This document shows positions 35,827 to 45,577 of a DNA stretch of 64,000 nt, piece by piece. Origin of the DNA: Bacteroidota bacterium. Lineage in GTDB: Bacteria > Bacteroidota > Bacteroidia > B-17B0 > Aurantibacillaceae. The notes under the pieces were generated by a model that made no database searches, was not told the origin of the DNA, and saw only the letters and a list, made by a program, of their open reading frames with translations. The stretch lies in NCBI GenBank assembly GCA_013697245.1, contig JACCXH010000001.1, positions 1 to 64,000 on the forward strand, read 5' to 3'. Position 1 is the first letter of the stretch. Each line of letters begins with the position of its first letter. The translations under genes and the position numbers were made by a program.

Positions 35827-36240
35827 ATGAAAACAATAAAAAAACTATTAATTGTACTAATCGTTTTAAACGTGTTTATTTCTGTGGCACAAAATAAAAG
35901 TTTTGCTACGAATGATCTGCCTTTAAGGCAATCTTTAGCTGCAAAATACTTGAAGGAAAACTTCTTTGATTATAAAACCGCCGAAGCAAAAGCTTCGCAC
36001 GCAATTATTTTAAAAGCTTTTGAAAAAACCTCGGAAATAATAAATTTAAATTTAAATAATGTAGCAGATCCTGAAGACAAGGCAAATTTAAATTCTTTTA
36101 TTGGCGGTTTAAACTCAATACTAATTTTAACCCCTAATTGGGATGATCTTGTAAAATTGGAAAAGGACAAACTTATTTTTGAAGATAAAGCTCTAAACAG
36201 GAAGCCGCAATTCGAGGAAAACAAAGCGCAACAAAAATAA
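35827..36240 (+). CDS. Small secreted helical protein of unknown function
   Basis: A 137-residue protein with a signal peptide (residues 1-21, ending ISVAQ) and a mature part that looks fully helical and charged (KAEAKASHAIILKAFEKT-like spacing, Lys/Glu-rich C-terminus). No Cys and no recognisable motif. It lies between two secreted proteins that share an N-terminal domain, with 24 and 59 bp gaps, and is probably co-expressed with them. Confidence 0.7.
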   Translation: MKTIKKLLIVLIVLNVFISVAQNKSFATNDLPLRQSLAAKYLKENFFDYKTAEAKASHAIILKAFEKTSEIINLNLNNVADPEDKANLNSFIGGLNSILILTPNWDDLVKLEKDKLIFEDKALNRKPQFEENKAQQK

Positions 36241-36299
36241 ACTCCTTGTAACAATGCTAAAAGAAAAAATATGAGTAACTTTAATTTATATACATTAAT

Positions 36300-37796
36300 A
36301 TGAAAAAAATAATTTTCTTTTTTTTAATACTGATTTCTTCGTGTTCATTTGCACAAAATGTCGCAATAAATGGTACCGGGGCCGCTCCGGTAGCCTCTGC
36401 CATGCTTGATGTAGCTTCTACAAATAGCGGGTTTTTAACACCTAGAATGACCACCGCACAGAGACTTTTAATTGCGGCACCCGCTACAGGACTATTGGTA
36501 TATGATACAACACTAAGCGCATTTCTTTATTTTGATGGCGTTATCTGGCGTTTAATGGCTTACTCAGGCGGTTGGCTTTTAGCAGGAAATACATTAACAG
36601 GTACTGAATTTATGGGTTCGATCAATGGTCAGGCAGTTAAATTTTATTCAAATAACCTCGAAAGAATGCGTTTAGATGCAACAACAGAAGAGATAATGAT
36701 GAATACAACTGCCCCAACAGCGGGTAATATTTTAACAGCAAAGTCAACTAATACTTTATGGCCCATTAATGGTTATGTAACAGGCACGCAACCTGTAGCT
36801 GCCGGATATTTTGAAAACAATTCATCCTCAAATGCAGGCTTTGGGGTTCTTGGAACTGTTGGCGGAGGATCGGGTTCTGCCGGTGTAAGAGGCATTGGAA
36901 ATACTTTAAACGGTAACGGCGTGTCGGGAGTTGGCCAATCGGCAACAGCTTTTGGTTTCAGGGGTTCAAATTCAAATGCATCAGGAACTGGCGCTGTAAT
37001 TAATGGTAACGGAGTTGGTGCAACGTATTTAATTACAGGTGGAGGCGCAGCTATTACAGGCTCTGTAATGGGCGTTTGGGGAAGAGTTACAGATGCTACC
37101 GGAACAGGTGGTATATTTTCCGGGAATGCAGCAGGTGCAACCAATATAGTTGGAGGGTCGGGTGTATCGGGCGTTGGAACAAATATTGGTGTTGCAGGTT
37201 TTTCAAGTTCTTTACTTAATGGTGTTTTAAGAGCCGGCGGTTATTTTGATACTGGTGCCGGTCAGTCATTTGCGTATGTTGGTGCAAGAACCACACTTAA
37301 TGTAATTCGTAAGATAGAGGGTAACGGCACGGTGAATACCGTTGTAAAAGATCTTAATGATAAACAGGTGGTATTATCTGCACCTGAAGCTCCGGAAAAT
37401 CTTTTTCAGGATTTTGGCCAGGGACAATTAGTAAATGGCAAAGTTCATATTACAATAGATCCTATTTTTACAAAAAATATTATTGTAAATGAGAAACATC
37501 CGTTAAGAGTTTTTATTCAACTTAAAGGAGATTGTAATGGCGTTTTTGTGAGCAACGAAACCGCTACGGGTTTTGATGTTGTTGAGCTAAAAGGTGGCGC
37601 AACAAATACAAAATTCTCGTACTTTATAACTGCAAACAGGGCCGACGAAGTATTGTCGGACGGTTCTGTGTCAAAATATTCTGACGAAAGATTTGCACCA
37701 TCTATGGGCGCACAAAAAATAGAAAAGAAGGAAACAAGGCCCCTGAATGATATAAATGAAACTGAAATAAACAGAACAAGATCACAAAATAAATAA
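36300..37796 (+). CDS. Secreted Gly-rich fibre-like protein
   Basis: A 498-residue secreted protein. After the signal peptide (to about residue 19) it repeats the opening of the gene at 35179 (NVAINGTGAAPVASAMLDV, PRMTTAQR, GLLVYDT). The middle (~160-330) is a Gly/Ala/Ser-rich repetitive stretch with GVxGxG segments, like beta-helical tail-fibre proteins. The region ~360-450 (FGQGQLVNGKVHITIDPIF, NEKHPLRVFIQLKGDCNGV, ATGFDVVEL) is a conserved module found in other bacterial surface proteins. The C-terminus is charged and has no T9SS sorting domain. A surface filament or adhesin is inferred. Confidence 0.78.
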   Translation: MKKIIFFFLILISSCSFAQNVAINGTGAAPVASAMLDVASTNSGFLTPRMTTAQRLLIAAPATGLLVYDTTLSAFLYFDGVIWRLMAYSGGWLLAGNTLTGTEFMGSINGQAVKFYSNNLERMRLDATTEEIMMNTTAPTAGNILTAKSTNTLWPINGYVTGTQPVAAGYFENNSSSNAGFGVLGTVGGGSGSAGVRGIGNTLNGNGVSGVGQSATAFGFRGSNSNASGTGAVINGNGVGATYLITGGGAAITGSVMGVWGRVTDATGTGGIFSGNAAGATNIVGGSGVSGVGTNIGVAGFSSSLLNGVLRAGGYFDTGAGQSFAYVGARTTLNVIRKIEGNGTVNTVVKDLNDKQVVLSAPEAPENLFQDFGQGQLVNGKVHITIDPIFTKNIIVNEKHPLRVFIQLKGDCNGVFVSNETATGFDVVELKGGATNTKFSYFITANRADEVLSDGSVSKYSDERFAPSMGAQKIEKKETRPLNDINETEINRTRSQNK

Positions 37797-37811
37797 CGAT
37801 TGTTTTTAAAA

Positions 37812-39395
37812 ATGCATGTAATAATAAAATATTTTCTTTTAGTTACCATTGGCCTTCCTGCTTTTTCTTTTGCTCAGGGTATTATAAATAATGGCGGAAG
37901 CATTGTTTTTTCTGGTGCTGCCCACATTTACGTTGCCGGAGGAACAAATGGCAATTATCTTAGTCAGGCCGGCGGCATAGTATATCCAAGCCCAACAGGT
38001 AATATCTGGATAGAAGGCGATTGGACAAACAATTCTGCCAACACGGGTTTCTTTTCAGACGATGGTACTGTTAATATGAACGGTGCCAACGAATCTATTA
38101 ATGGCACCAATTCTACTACTTTTAATAATCTTACACTTTTAGGCTCCGGTGTAAAAACGCAGAACTTAAATACAAATGTTGGTGGTGTTGTTACTACTAA
38201 CGGTGTATTATCGGTCGGTAATGTTATTTACGATCTTAATTCCAATATTCTTACAATAACAAATCCGGTTGCTGCTGCTGTAACATTTGGCGCCGGATAT
38301 ATTTTAAGTGAAACGAATGCTGCGGTAAATCCAAGCATCATGCGCTGGAATATGGCTGCCAATGTAGGCGCACACGTTTATCCATTTGGTGTTGCAGGAA
38401 CGCAAATTCCTTTTACATTTAATAAAACTACTGCCGGTATTTCAAACATTGATGTTTCTACACGTGCTACTGCCGCTTCGGATAATGTGCCGTGGGCAGG
38501 CGCCAGCAATGTTGGCGGAGTAACATTTTTTTATTGTCCAAATAATGCAATGGCAGGCAATCCTTGCGCCACAAATTCTGTAATAGACAGGTGGTGGGAT
38601 ATTACACCAAGTGCTGCGGTTACAGCTAATTGTACTTTTAGTTACCGTGGCTCTGAGAATACCTTGAACGTGCCGTATAACACCGGTAACATTGGTGCAC
38701 AATGGTGGGATGGAACAGCATGGAATTTAAATAATGCCACTACAGGTAGTGCTGCTGCGGTATTAGCAGGCGTTGGTTCAGTTACTGCGCCGGGCTTAAA
38801 CCAATTTTGTCCGTATGTGCTTTCTTCTGTAGCAATTCCTTTGCCAATTGATCTAATCGATTTTTCTGCCATGTGCGATGGTGAGAATAACGTGGTTTTA
38901 AACTGGAGCTCCGCTTCAGAAAAAAATTCAGCTTATTTTGATATTATGAATAGTAAAGATGGATTTACTTTTACAAAAATCGCATCTGTAAGTTCAAAAG
39001 GTAATTCTGCAGCCATTAATCATTATTCTTTCATGGTTGAGAACAAAAAAAGTTTAGGAAATTATTTCCGTTTAAAAATGGTAGATAGCGATCTTACTTA
39101 CAGAAATTCAAAAACAGAATATGTAAGCGATGATTGTAACATGACCGAAGAAAAACCAAATTTATATTACAACCAACATAATGGCATTGTCATTACATCC
39201 ACCAATAAAGATGCCACAAACTATAAATTAAATATTATTGATGCTGCCGGAAGACTTATCAGAACAGAATCACTTCCAATACATACAGGATATAATAACA
39301 TTACAATAAGTACCGAATTGGCCGCAGGAGTTTATCTTGTTAACCTTACCTATAATAACGGACAGATGATCTCTAAAAAGATCCCTGTTTATTAA
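37812..39395 (+). CDS. Secreted protein with T9SS type A sorting domain
   Basis: I chose the ATG at 37812 rather than the in-frame TTG at 37800 because the signal peptide (MHVIIKYFLLVTIGLPAFSFAQ) begins there, giving 527 residues. The N-terminal part has Gly/Asn-rich repeats (NNGGSIVFSGAAHIYVAGG) typical of beta-helical surface proteins. The section near 335-425 (IDFSAMCDGENNVVLNWSSASEKN) is a fibronectin-like module often found just before the sorting domain. The last ~75 residues end in YNNGQMISKKIPVY, a type A T9SS signal. It is the last and only clearly T9SS-tagged member of the four-gene secreted cluster. Confidence 0.85.
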   Translation: MHVIIKYFLLVTIGLPAFSFAQGIINNGGSIVFSGAAHIYVAGGTNGNYLSQAGGIVYPSPTGNIWIEGDWTNNSANTGFFSDDGTVNMNGANESINGTNSTTFNNLTLLGSGVKTQNLNTNVGGVVTTNGVLSVGNVIYDLNSNILTITNPVAAAVTFGAGYILSETNAAVNPSIMRWNMAANVGAHVYPFGVAGTQIPFTFNKTTAGISNIDVSTRATAASDNVPWAGASNVGGVTFFYCPNNAMAGNPCATNSVIDRWWDITPSAAVTANCTFSYRGSENTLNVPYNTGNIGAQWWDGTAWNLNNATTGSAAAVLAGVGSVTAPGLNQFCPYVLSSVAIPLPIDLIDFSAMCDGENNVVLNWSSASEKNSAYFDIMNSKDGFTFTKIASVSSKGNSAAINHYSFMVENKKSLGNYFRLKMVDSDLTYRNSKTEYVSDDCNMTEEKPNLYYNQHNGIVITSTNKDATNYKLNIIDAAGRLIRTESLPIHTGYNNITISTELAAGVYLVNLTYNNGQMISKKIPVY

Positions 39396-39415
39396 TATTG
39401 TTTGTAAATTATCTT

Positions 39416-40060
39416 TCAAATTTTCCCTATCCACTTATAGTTAAAAATGCCTTTTGCTAAACTGTAATTTTTATTTAATTTTTTTGAAAAATAATTTTCG
39501 AGAATTACTATTATCTGGTTCTCAGTTAAAACAAGCGCATCGTTAAGATCTATATTTGCTTTTTGAATATACCAACCCTGACACATCAGATTATATTTTT
39601 TTTCTTCATTCGTGATATTTTGTTCAAGTAAAGACGCAGCTGTATTTACCGATTCAAATTTTGCATTGGCATGGGGGTGATCCAAACCTAGTATATGGCC
39701 TAGTTCGTGGGCAATAGTGCGTTTATTTTTTCCGGAGTTGATCGAGTCAATATGTTTTGGATTTAATTTTATAAGCAAACCTCCAAAATCGGCTTCTGCC
39801 ACATTATCATTGGTAACATGATCGCTAATGGCTATAACCAGATTATTATAAAGTAAGCGCAGCTGATGTTTGTAAATTGGTTTAATTGTTGCAATCGTTG
39901 TTAATTCAAGCGAGCTAAATTTCCCTGAATAAACACTTTCTATTTGTTTTTTTATTGAAGATGCAAGAATAAAAAGATTTACATCTGTATTTGATCTATT
40001 AATAAGATAGATATCAAAATTAATATTTACTGTATTCTCTTTTTTAGTCAACCGCAACAT
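39416..40060 (-). CDS. Metzincin-motif zinc metalloprotease-like protein, no signal peptide
   Basis: A 214-residue protein with the full metzincin zinc signature HELGHILGLDH (His118, Glu119, His122, Gly125, His128) and a likely Met-turn at Met159 (YNLMCQGW). Length and layout resemble matrixin or archaemetzincin-like catalytic domains. No signal peptide, lipobox or sorting domain is visible, so it may be cytoplasmic or exported by an unrecognised route. It converges with the T9SS gene and diverges from nadD. The substrate is unknown. Confidence 0.78.
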   Translation of the reverse strand: MLRLTKKENTVNINFDIYLINRSNTDVNLFILASSIKKQIESVYSGKFSSLELTTIATIKPIYKHQLRLLYNNLVIAISDHVTNDNVAEADFGGLLIKLNPKHIDSINSGKNKRTIAHELGHILGLDHPHANAKFESVNTAASLLEQNITNEEKKYNLMCQGWYIQKANIDLNDALVLTENQIIVILENYFSKKLNKNYSLAKGIFNYKWIGKI

Positions 40061-40096
40061 TGTATAAAATTAAAAAATAAGCAGTAATTTTAGGCT

Positions 40097-40672
40097 ATGC
40101 ATATTGGTTTATTTTTCGGTTCTTTTAATCCAGTTCATATTGGTCATTTAGCTATTGCAGATTATATGATCAATTACACGGATATGGAACAGGTCTGGTT
40201 CATGGTCAGCCCCCATAACCCCTTAAAAAATAAAAATCAATTATTAGACCAGAACAACCGTTTGCATTTGGTTAACCTGGCGCTTGATTTTCATCCAACA
40301 ATTAAAGCGAGTAATTTTGAGTTTGATCTTCCTCAACCGTCTTACACTATTAATACATTGGTTCGTTTAAAAGAAAAATATCCCGAACACCAATTTAGTT
40401 TAATTATGGGACAGGATAATTTACAATCCTTTCATAAATGGAAAAATTATGAAGAGATCTTGAAACGCAATAATATTTATGTATACCCGCGTCCGGGTTG
40501 TTCTGCAAGTGAATTTGATACGCACCCAAACGTTCACTTTACCAACGCACCAGTAATGGATATCTCATCTACTTTTATTCGCAACGCTATAAAAGAAAAA
40601 AAAGACATTCGATTTTTTCTGCATCCAAAAGTGTGGGAAGAAATTGATAGTATGAATTTTTATAAGAAGTAA
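40097..40672 (+). CDS. nadD: Nicotinate-nucleotide adenylyltransferase
   Basis: A 191-residue nucleotidyltransferase with the N-terminal GLFFGSFNPVHIGHLAIADYM motif (HxGH ATP-binding signature) and C-terminal ISSTFIRNAIKE. NadD transfers AMP from ATP to nicotinate mononucleotide, forming deamido-NAD in NAD synthesis. Length is normal. TAATTTTA, close to the -7 motif, ends 4 bp before the ATG. Confidence 0.95.
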   Translation: MHIGLFFGSFNPVHIGHLAIADYMINYTDMEQVWFMVSPHNPLKNKNQLLDQNNRLHLVNLALDFHPTIKASNFEFDLPQPSYTINTLVRLKEKYPEHQFSLIMGQDNLQSFHKWKNYEEILKRNNIYVYPRPGCSASEFDTHPNVHFTNAPVMDISSTFIRNAIKEKKDIRFFLHPKVWEEIDSMNFYKK

Positions 40673-40683
40673 GTTGTTCTTTT

Positions 40684-40712
40684 CCCCCTTTGAGAAGGGG
40701 GTAGGGGGGATT
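40684..40712. terminator. Hairpin between convergent genes; dispersed element, copy 2
   Basis: CCCCCTT (40684-40690) pairs with AAGGGGG (40695-40701) around a TGAG loop, followed by a G-rich tail (TAGGGGGGATT). It lies between the stops of nadD and the M28 peptidase gene and could serve as a terminator for both. The hairpin-plus-tail structure matches the elements at 29274 and 45578. Confidence 0.55.
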
Positions 40713-40716
40713 GAAA

Positions 40717-41865
40717 TTAAAGTTTTTCAGCAAACTCTGTAATCAATTTAAAAACATCCACGTAATCCGTTAAAGGTAATGTTTTCGCAATATCAAATAC
40801 ATCGTGGTAAGCTTTTATTCCACCCATAGTATAAATAAAAAAACAAGGCACACCGGCTTCCGAAAACCAGTAATGATCGCTGTTTGAAGCCTTACCACGT
40901 TTTTTTATTTCTTTTATAAAATTCTTTTCTTTATTTATTTTATCTAATAAATTAAATTGTTTTTCAAAGGTGTATCCGTTCACCACCATGATACCCTCAT
41001 CACCTGTTCCTAAAAGATCAAGATTAACTAAGAATTTTATTTTTGTAAGATCCAACACTTTGCTATCCACAAAATAATGCGAACCTATTAATCCTGCTTC
41101 TTCTCCGGCAAAAAAAATAAATACCGTTTTATATTTTGGTGGATTTTTTTGATAATATTTTACAAGGTTCAGCAACACACTTACACCGCTGGCATTGTCG
41201 TTTGCCCCGGGAAAAAAAGTAGCTTTTCCCATGCCGCCTAAATGGTCGTAATGCGCCGAAAAGACCATAACGGTATCGTTATTTATTTTACCGGGAATAA
41301 ATGCGCAAATATTTTTATTGATGTATTTGGTTAAAACTTTACTTTCAATATTTACTTCAATATTGCTGATGTTCTCAGGAGCGCTTTCGCTTAAAAGATC
41401 GATCGTGCAGCCAACAACTGAATGAGTTGCCACACTATAGGTTAATTTTTTTTTGATTTTTACGCTTATCGGTAGCGCCATATTATTAGCAATGTATGTT
41501 ACGCTATCTTTTTTTAATACAGTATATTTACCTTTCACGGTGCCGCTTTCAGGGCTAATAATGTAATCAATACCCGGCTTAAGAAATTTGTTGTTGATCT
41601 TTACATTTACTTTATTAGGAAAAGTATTTACATTAAAATCAAACCACTGAAAATAACCTGTCGGAAAAAATGGCTGCGCTTTATTTGCCTTTAATTCTGA
41701 AGCTATATATTTAGCGGCCACATCCAGGCCATTATTTAAATACCCGCGACCAAAACATTTTTTTGAAGTTAAAAATTTAATAACCCCTCTTGCATACGTG
41801 GTGTCTTGCGCCAACAAAGTCTTAAAAGAGATCAAAAACAAGAAAATGAGAATGGCAGAACGCAT
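40717..41865 (-). CDS. M28 family zinc metallopeptidase, exported
   Basis: A 382-residue secreted aminopeptidase-like protein: signal peptide to about residue 19 (FKTLLAQ), a protease-associated region, then metal ligand motifs in order FSAHYDHLGG, PGANDNASGVS, FAGEEAGLIGSH, LVNLDLLGTGDEG, and a C-terminal His segment (YHDVFDIAKT). These are the five ligand regions of the di-zinc M28 family. It probably releases amino acids from peptides in the periplasm or outside. The ATG overlaps the stop of the gene upstream (TAATG). Confidence 0.92.
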   Translation of the reverse strand: MRSAILIFLFLISFKTLLAQDTTYARGVIKFLTSKKCFGRGYLNNGLDVAAKYIASELKANKAQPFFPTGYFQWFDFNVNTFPNKVNVKINNKFLKPGIDYIISPESGTVKGKYTVLKKDSVTYIANNMALPISVKIKKKLTYSVATHSVVGCTIDLLSESAPENISNIEVNIESKVLTKYINKNICAFIPGKINNDTVMVFSAHYDHLGGMGKATFFPGANDNASGVSVLLNLVKYYQKNPPKYKTVFIFFAGEEAGLIGSHYFVDSKVLDLTKIKFLVNLDLLGTGDEGIMVVNGYTFEKQFNLLDKINKEKNFIKEIKKRGKASNSDHYWFSEAGVPCFFIYTMGGIKAYHDVFDIAKTLPLTDYVDVFKLITEFAEKL

Positions 41866-42443
41866 TAATTAAAACGTTTTTTTATGAGAGAAAAAAAGTA
41901 GTTAGCAACTTCGCTGTTGTCTTTCCATCCATACAGTGGTTTTAAACTGTTCAGGTAAATTTCCGTATCCTGCCATGTTTTTAAAGCATTTATCTGTTCT
42001 ATTGCAATATTATATTCTGAATTGTTTTGTTTGAACAATTCATTTATAAAACGAAATTTATCATTTATACCTACAGAAATATCCTCTAAATTTTTTTGAT
42101 TTCCTTTTTCTTCGTCTAAAGGCTCTTCTGATTTTAATTTGGTGAGATCAGGCCTTTCTTCATGAATAATTACCTTAATATCATTTTTGATTTCTTCAAT
42201 TTTCTCTTTTGGTATTTCCTTCTCACTTACTTTAGCATGAATGCTAAAGCTAGGCGAGATCTCCTTGTTTATCTTATTGTATTTATACACCGCTAAATTT
42301 TCCTGTATAAGGCTTAGCTGTTGCTGTAATTTTTCGCAGCTATCTACAGACGGTTGTATGGTTTCATCCACAAACAATTCCAAAGTAGGCGCCAAATCAT
42401 TAATTTGGGATTGAATTTTATGTAGGACCTTTTCTAACGACAT
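41865..42443 (-). CDS. Cytoplasmic coiled-coil protein of unknown function
   Basis: About 192 residues from MSLEKVLHKIQ. A longer reading from 42491 adds an AT-derived stretch (NQIIFNNIIIHKK) that looks non-coding, so the inner ATG is preferred. The protein is charged and helical (QINDLAPTLELFVDE, then a Lys/Glu-rich linker at ~65-105) with no membrane segment. The C-terminal part (NDKFRFINELFKQNNSEYN, LKTLYGWKD-like ending) resembles a small conserved Bacteroidota protein family of unknown role. It is coupled to the M28 gene by a 1-bp stop/start overlap. Confidence 0.75.
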   Translation of the reverse strand: MSLEKVLHKIQSQINDLAPTLELFVDETIQPSVDSCEKLQQQLSLIQENLAVYKYNKINKEISPSFSIHAKVSEKEIPKEKIEEIKNDIKVIIHEERPDLTKLKSEEPLDEEKGNQKNLEDISVGINDKFRFINELFKQNNSEYNIAIEQINALKTWQDTEIYLNSLKPLYGWKDNSEVANYFFSLIKKRFN

Positions 42444-42533
42444 CTTTTTGTGAATAATTATATTATTAAATATAATTTGATTTTGCCACATCTTACAGTA
42501 CTTTTAAGTTTTGTTTTTAACGCCTTTTAAACA

Positions 42534-43109
42534 ATGTTTTTAGAAAATAATAATAACGAGCGTAAGCGGGGCTGGATAGAGGTTATCGTAGGAAGTATGT
42601 TCTCGGGTAAGACCGAAGAATTGATAAGGCGTTTAAGGCGCGCGCAATTTGCAAAGCAAAAAGTAGAGATCTTTAAACCCACGGTTGATACACGTTACGA
42701 CGAGTTTAAAGTAGTTAGCCACCAGGGTATTGAGATCATGAGCACACCTGTTCCTTCCAGCGCAAACATTTTATTATTGGCCACCGATGTGGATGTTGTT
42801 GGTATTGATGAAGCTCAGTTTTTTGATAATGAACTTCCTTACGTATGCAACCAGTTGGCCGATAGAGGGATTAGAGTTATTGTTGCGGGTTTAGACCTTG
42901 ATTATACCGGAAAACCTTTTGGCCCTATTCCAAATCTAATGTCAACAGCAGAATATGTTACAAAAGTACATGCCATTTGCATGCAATGTGGTAATTTAGC
43001 TTACGTTAGTCACCGCAAAACAAACGAAGAAAGTTTGGTTGTGTTGGGCGAGACAGATAGCTACGAACCTTTATGCAGGAATTGTTTCAATAAAAATTTT
43101 AAAAAATAA
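42534..43109 (+). CDS. tdk: Thymidine kinase
   Basis: A 191-residue type II thymidine kinase: P-loop [11 protein letters not shown] (about residues 21-31), DEAQFF (Walker B and catalytic Glu), the lasso region [16 protein letters not shown] with the first zinc Cys pair, and CRNCF as the second. It phosphorylates thymidine in the salvage pathway. It is followed 9 bp later by murF-alr, a gene order seen in other Bacteroidota. Confidence 0.96.
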   Translation: MFLENNNNERKRGWIEVIVGSMFSGKTEELIRRLRRAQFAKQKVEIFKPTVDTRYDEFKVVSHQGIEIMSTPVPSSANILLLATDVDVVGIDEAQFFDNELPYVCNQLADRGIRVIVAGLDLDYTGKPFGPIPNLMSTAEYVTKVHAICMQCGNLAYVSHRKTNEESLVVLGETDSYEPLCRNCFNKNFKK

Positions 43110-43118
43110 ACGCACAGT

Positions 43119-45566
43119 ATGTACAACCTGCAACAAATAGCAGAGATCACAAATTCAAAATTTATTGGCGGAACTAATAATAAGGTCAGTATTTTTTTAA
43201 ACGATAGTCGTGCATTACAATCTCCTGCAGATACTTTATTTATTGCTTTAAAGACAGCGCGTAATAACGGGCATAATTATATTGCCGATCTTATTGAAAA
43301 AGGAGTTAGGTCTTTTCTTATCCAGGAGAATGAATTTGATATTTCGAAATATAAGAACGCAGATGTTTCTTTTGTTGTTTCTGCAAATCCTTTAAGGGCC
43401 ATTCAACAGCTCGCTGCATTTCACCGCAAACAATTTACTATTCCAGTAATTGGTATTACCGGCAGTAATGGTAAAACTGTTGTAAAAGAATGGCTGTATC
43501 AACTTTTAAAAAGTAATTTTTCTATCTGCCGTAGCCCAAAAAGTTACAATTCGCAAATTGGTGTGCCTTTAAGTGTTTTAAATTTAAACCACACGCATAC
43601 GCTGGCCATTTTTGAAGCAGGTATTTCTTTACCAAACGAAATGGATGCTTTGGTGGAGATCATTAATCCAACAATTGGCGTGTTTACTTCTATTGGTACA
43701 GCTCATGATGAGGGCTTTGAAAGTCGCGAACAAAAAATAAATGAAAAACTAAAATTAATTGCGCGCTGCGACAAAAAAATAATTAATGGTTTACATAAAG
43801 AGCAGCTGCCTGACGCAATTTTAAGTAAGTCTCTTCTTGTTTCTGAATTTGACGACGCCGATCTTAAAATTTCTTTTAAAGACGAAACATTAGAGTTAAA
43901 AAGCCCGAGTGCCGCACATCAATATAAAATTCCATTTTCTGACAAAGCTTCTATATTAAATGCTTCTACCTGCGCGGCAACATTAATGCAATTGGGTTTT
44001 AAAGAGGCAGATATTGCGCAGCGTTTAACGTTGCTGCAACCTGTTGCTTTACGTTTAGAAATTAAAACAGGAATAAACAATGCCTTAATTATTAATGATT
44101 ATTATAATTCAGATATTGATTCTATAAAAATTGCTTTAAATTATTTATCGCAACAAAATCGCAGGCTGCGTAAGATCGTTATTGTGTCTGATCTTGAGCA
44201 ATCCGGTATTTCGGCAAACACGCTTTATAAACAACTGGCCGAACTTTTTTTACAAAATAAAATAGACCTCGTAGTTGGTATTGGTAAAGAGATCTCTAAT
44301 CACAAACCATTATTCAAAGCCAACTCTTTATTCTTTTTTGATACACAAAGTTTTATTAATCAATTTAAATTAATTAATTACCAGTTCAGCGAAGCAAGCA
44401 TACTTTTAAAAGGTGCGCGCAGTTTTGGTTTCGAGAATATCAGCCGTGTATTGCAACTTAAAAGTCACGATACTGTTTTTGAGATCAACTTAAATAAGTT
44501 AATTAATAACATTAATTATTACCGCTCGTTAATTGCGCCAAACGTAAAATTAATGTGCATGGTAAAAGCAATGGGTTACGGTAGCGGTGGTGCCGAGATT
44601 GCAAAAACATTACAACATATTGGTGTTAATTATCTGGCTGTGGCTTATGCTGACGAAGGGGTTGAGTTAAGACAATCACAAATTACATTGCCAATAATGG
44701 TAATGAGCCCGGAAGATGATGCACTCGAGGATATTATCAATTACCAGTTAGAACCTGAGATCTATAGTTTTAAAGTACTTCACGCTTTTGTAAAAAAACT
44801 AGATGCTTTAGGAATTACAGAGCCTTACCCTGTACATTTAAAGATCGACACTGGCATGCACCGTTTGGGTTTTGAAGAAAAAGATCTTGAGGCATTAGTC
44901 TTAGAATTGAAAAATTTACCGCAGTTAAAAGTAAGATCTGTATTCTCTCATTTAGTAGGTACAGATAATTCTAACCTAGATGATTTTACAAATGAACAGA
45001 TGCGTGTGTTTGAAAAAGTATTTTCTGCTATTGAATTGGTTTTAGGTTATTCTGTTTTAAAACACATTTGTAATTCGGGCGGCATTACGCGTTTTAAAAA
45101 CGCGCATTACAATATGGTGCGTTTAGGCATTGGTATGTATGGCATTGGGGTGAATGGTGCAGAACAAGCGCAATTAGAAAATGTTGGAAGTTTAATTACC
45201 CGCATTAGCCAGATAAAAAATGTTTCTGCGTCACAAACTGTTGGTTATAACCGAAATGGTAAATTAGATAAAGAGACAAAAATTGCAACAATACCTATTG
45301 GTTATGCAGATGGCTTTAATCGCTTATTAGGCAATGGTAACCATGGTGTTTATATTAATGGAAAATTTTGTAAGACCATTGGTAATATTTGTATGGATAT
45401 GTGTATGGTTGATATTAGCCATATTAATTGCCATGAAGGTGATGAGGTAATTATTTTTGAGAACACCGAACAGATAAATGCCATGGCCGCCGCTTTAAAT
45501 TCTATTTCTTACGAAGTGCTTACAAATGTTTCGGCACGGGTGAAACGTGTTTATGTGCAGGAGTAA
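43119..45566 (+). CDS. MurF-alanine racemase fusion
   Basis: An 815-residue bifunctional enzyme. Residues ~1-450 are UDP-MurNAc-tripeptide:D-Ala-D-Ala ligase (MurF), with ATP-binding GITGSNGKTVVKEW near residue 112 and a YNSQIGVPLS segment. Residues ~455-815 are a PLP-dependent alanine racemase with the PLP lysine Lys483 in MVKAMGYGSG, GMHRLGF, and the second catalytic region VGYNRNGK. Together they make D-alanine and add D-Ala-D-Ala to the peptidoglycan precursor. The fusion is known in Bacteroidota. In this copy the PLP motif reads KAMGYGSG rather than the common KADAYGHG. Confidence 0.95.
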   Translation: MYNLQQIAEITNSKFIGGTNNKVSIFLNDSRALQSPADTLFIALKTARNNGHNYIADLIEKGVRSFLIQENEFDISKYKNADVSFVVSANPLRAIQQLAAFHRKQFTIPVIGITGSNGKTVVKEWLYQLLKSNFSICRSPKSYNSQIGVPLSVLNLNHTHTLAIFEAGISLPNEMDALVEIINPTIGVFTSIGTAHDEGFESREQKINEKLKLIARCDKKIINGLHKEQLPDAILSKSLLVSEFDDADLKISFKDETLELKSPSAAHQYKIPFSDKASILNASTCAATLMQLGFKEADIAQRLTLLQPVALRLEIKTGINNALIINDYYNSDIDSIKIALNYLSQQNRRLRKIVIVSDLEQSGISANTLYKQLAELFLQNKIDLVVGIGKEISNHKPLFKANSLFFFDTQSFINQFKLINYQFSEASILLKGARSFGFENISRVLQLKSHDTVFEINLNKLINNINYYRSLIAPNVKLMCMVKAMGYGSGGAEIAKTLQHIGVNYLAVAYADEGVELRQSQITLPIMVMSPEDDALEDIINYQLEPEIYSFKVLHAFVKKLDALGITEPYPVHLKIDTGMHRLGFEEKDLEALVLELKNLPQLKVRSVFSHLVGTDNSNLDDFTNEQMRVFEKVFSAIELVLGYSVLKHICNSGGITRFKNAHYNMVRLGIGMYGIGVNGAEQAQLENVGSLITRISQIKNVSASQTVGYNRNGKLDKETKIATIPIGYADGFNRLLGNGNHGVYINGKFCKTIGNICMDMCMVDISHINCHEGDEVIIFENTEQINAMAAALNSISYEVLTNVSARVKRVYVQE

Positions 45567-45577
45567 ATATAACACAT

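Noticed and set aside
42444-42491. N-terminal extension of the coiled-coil protein
   Set aside because: It is encoded by AT-rich intergenic-type sequence; the inner ATG gives a normal soluble start.
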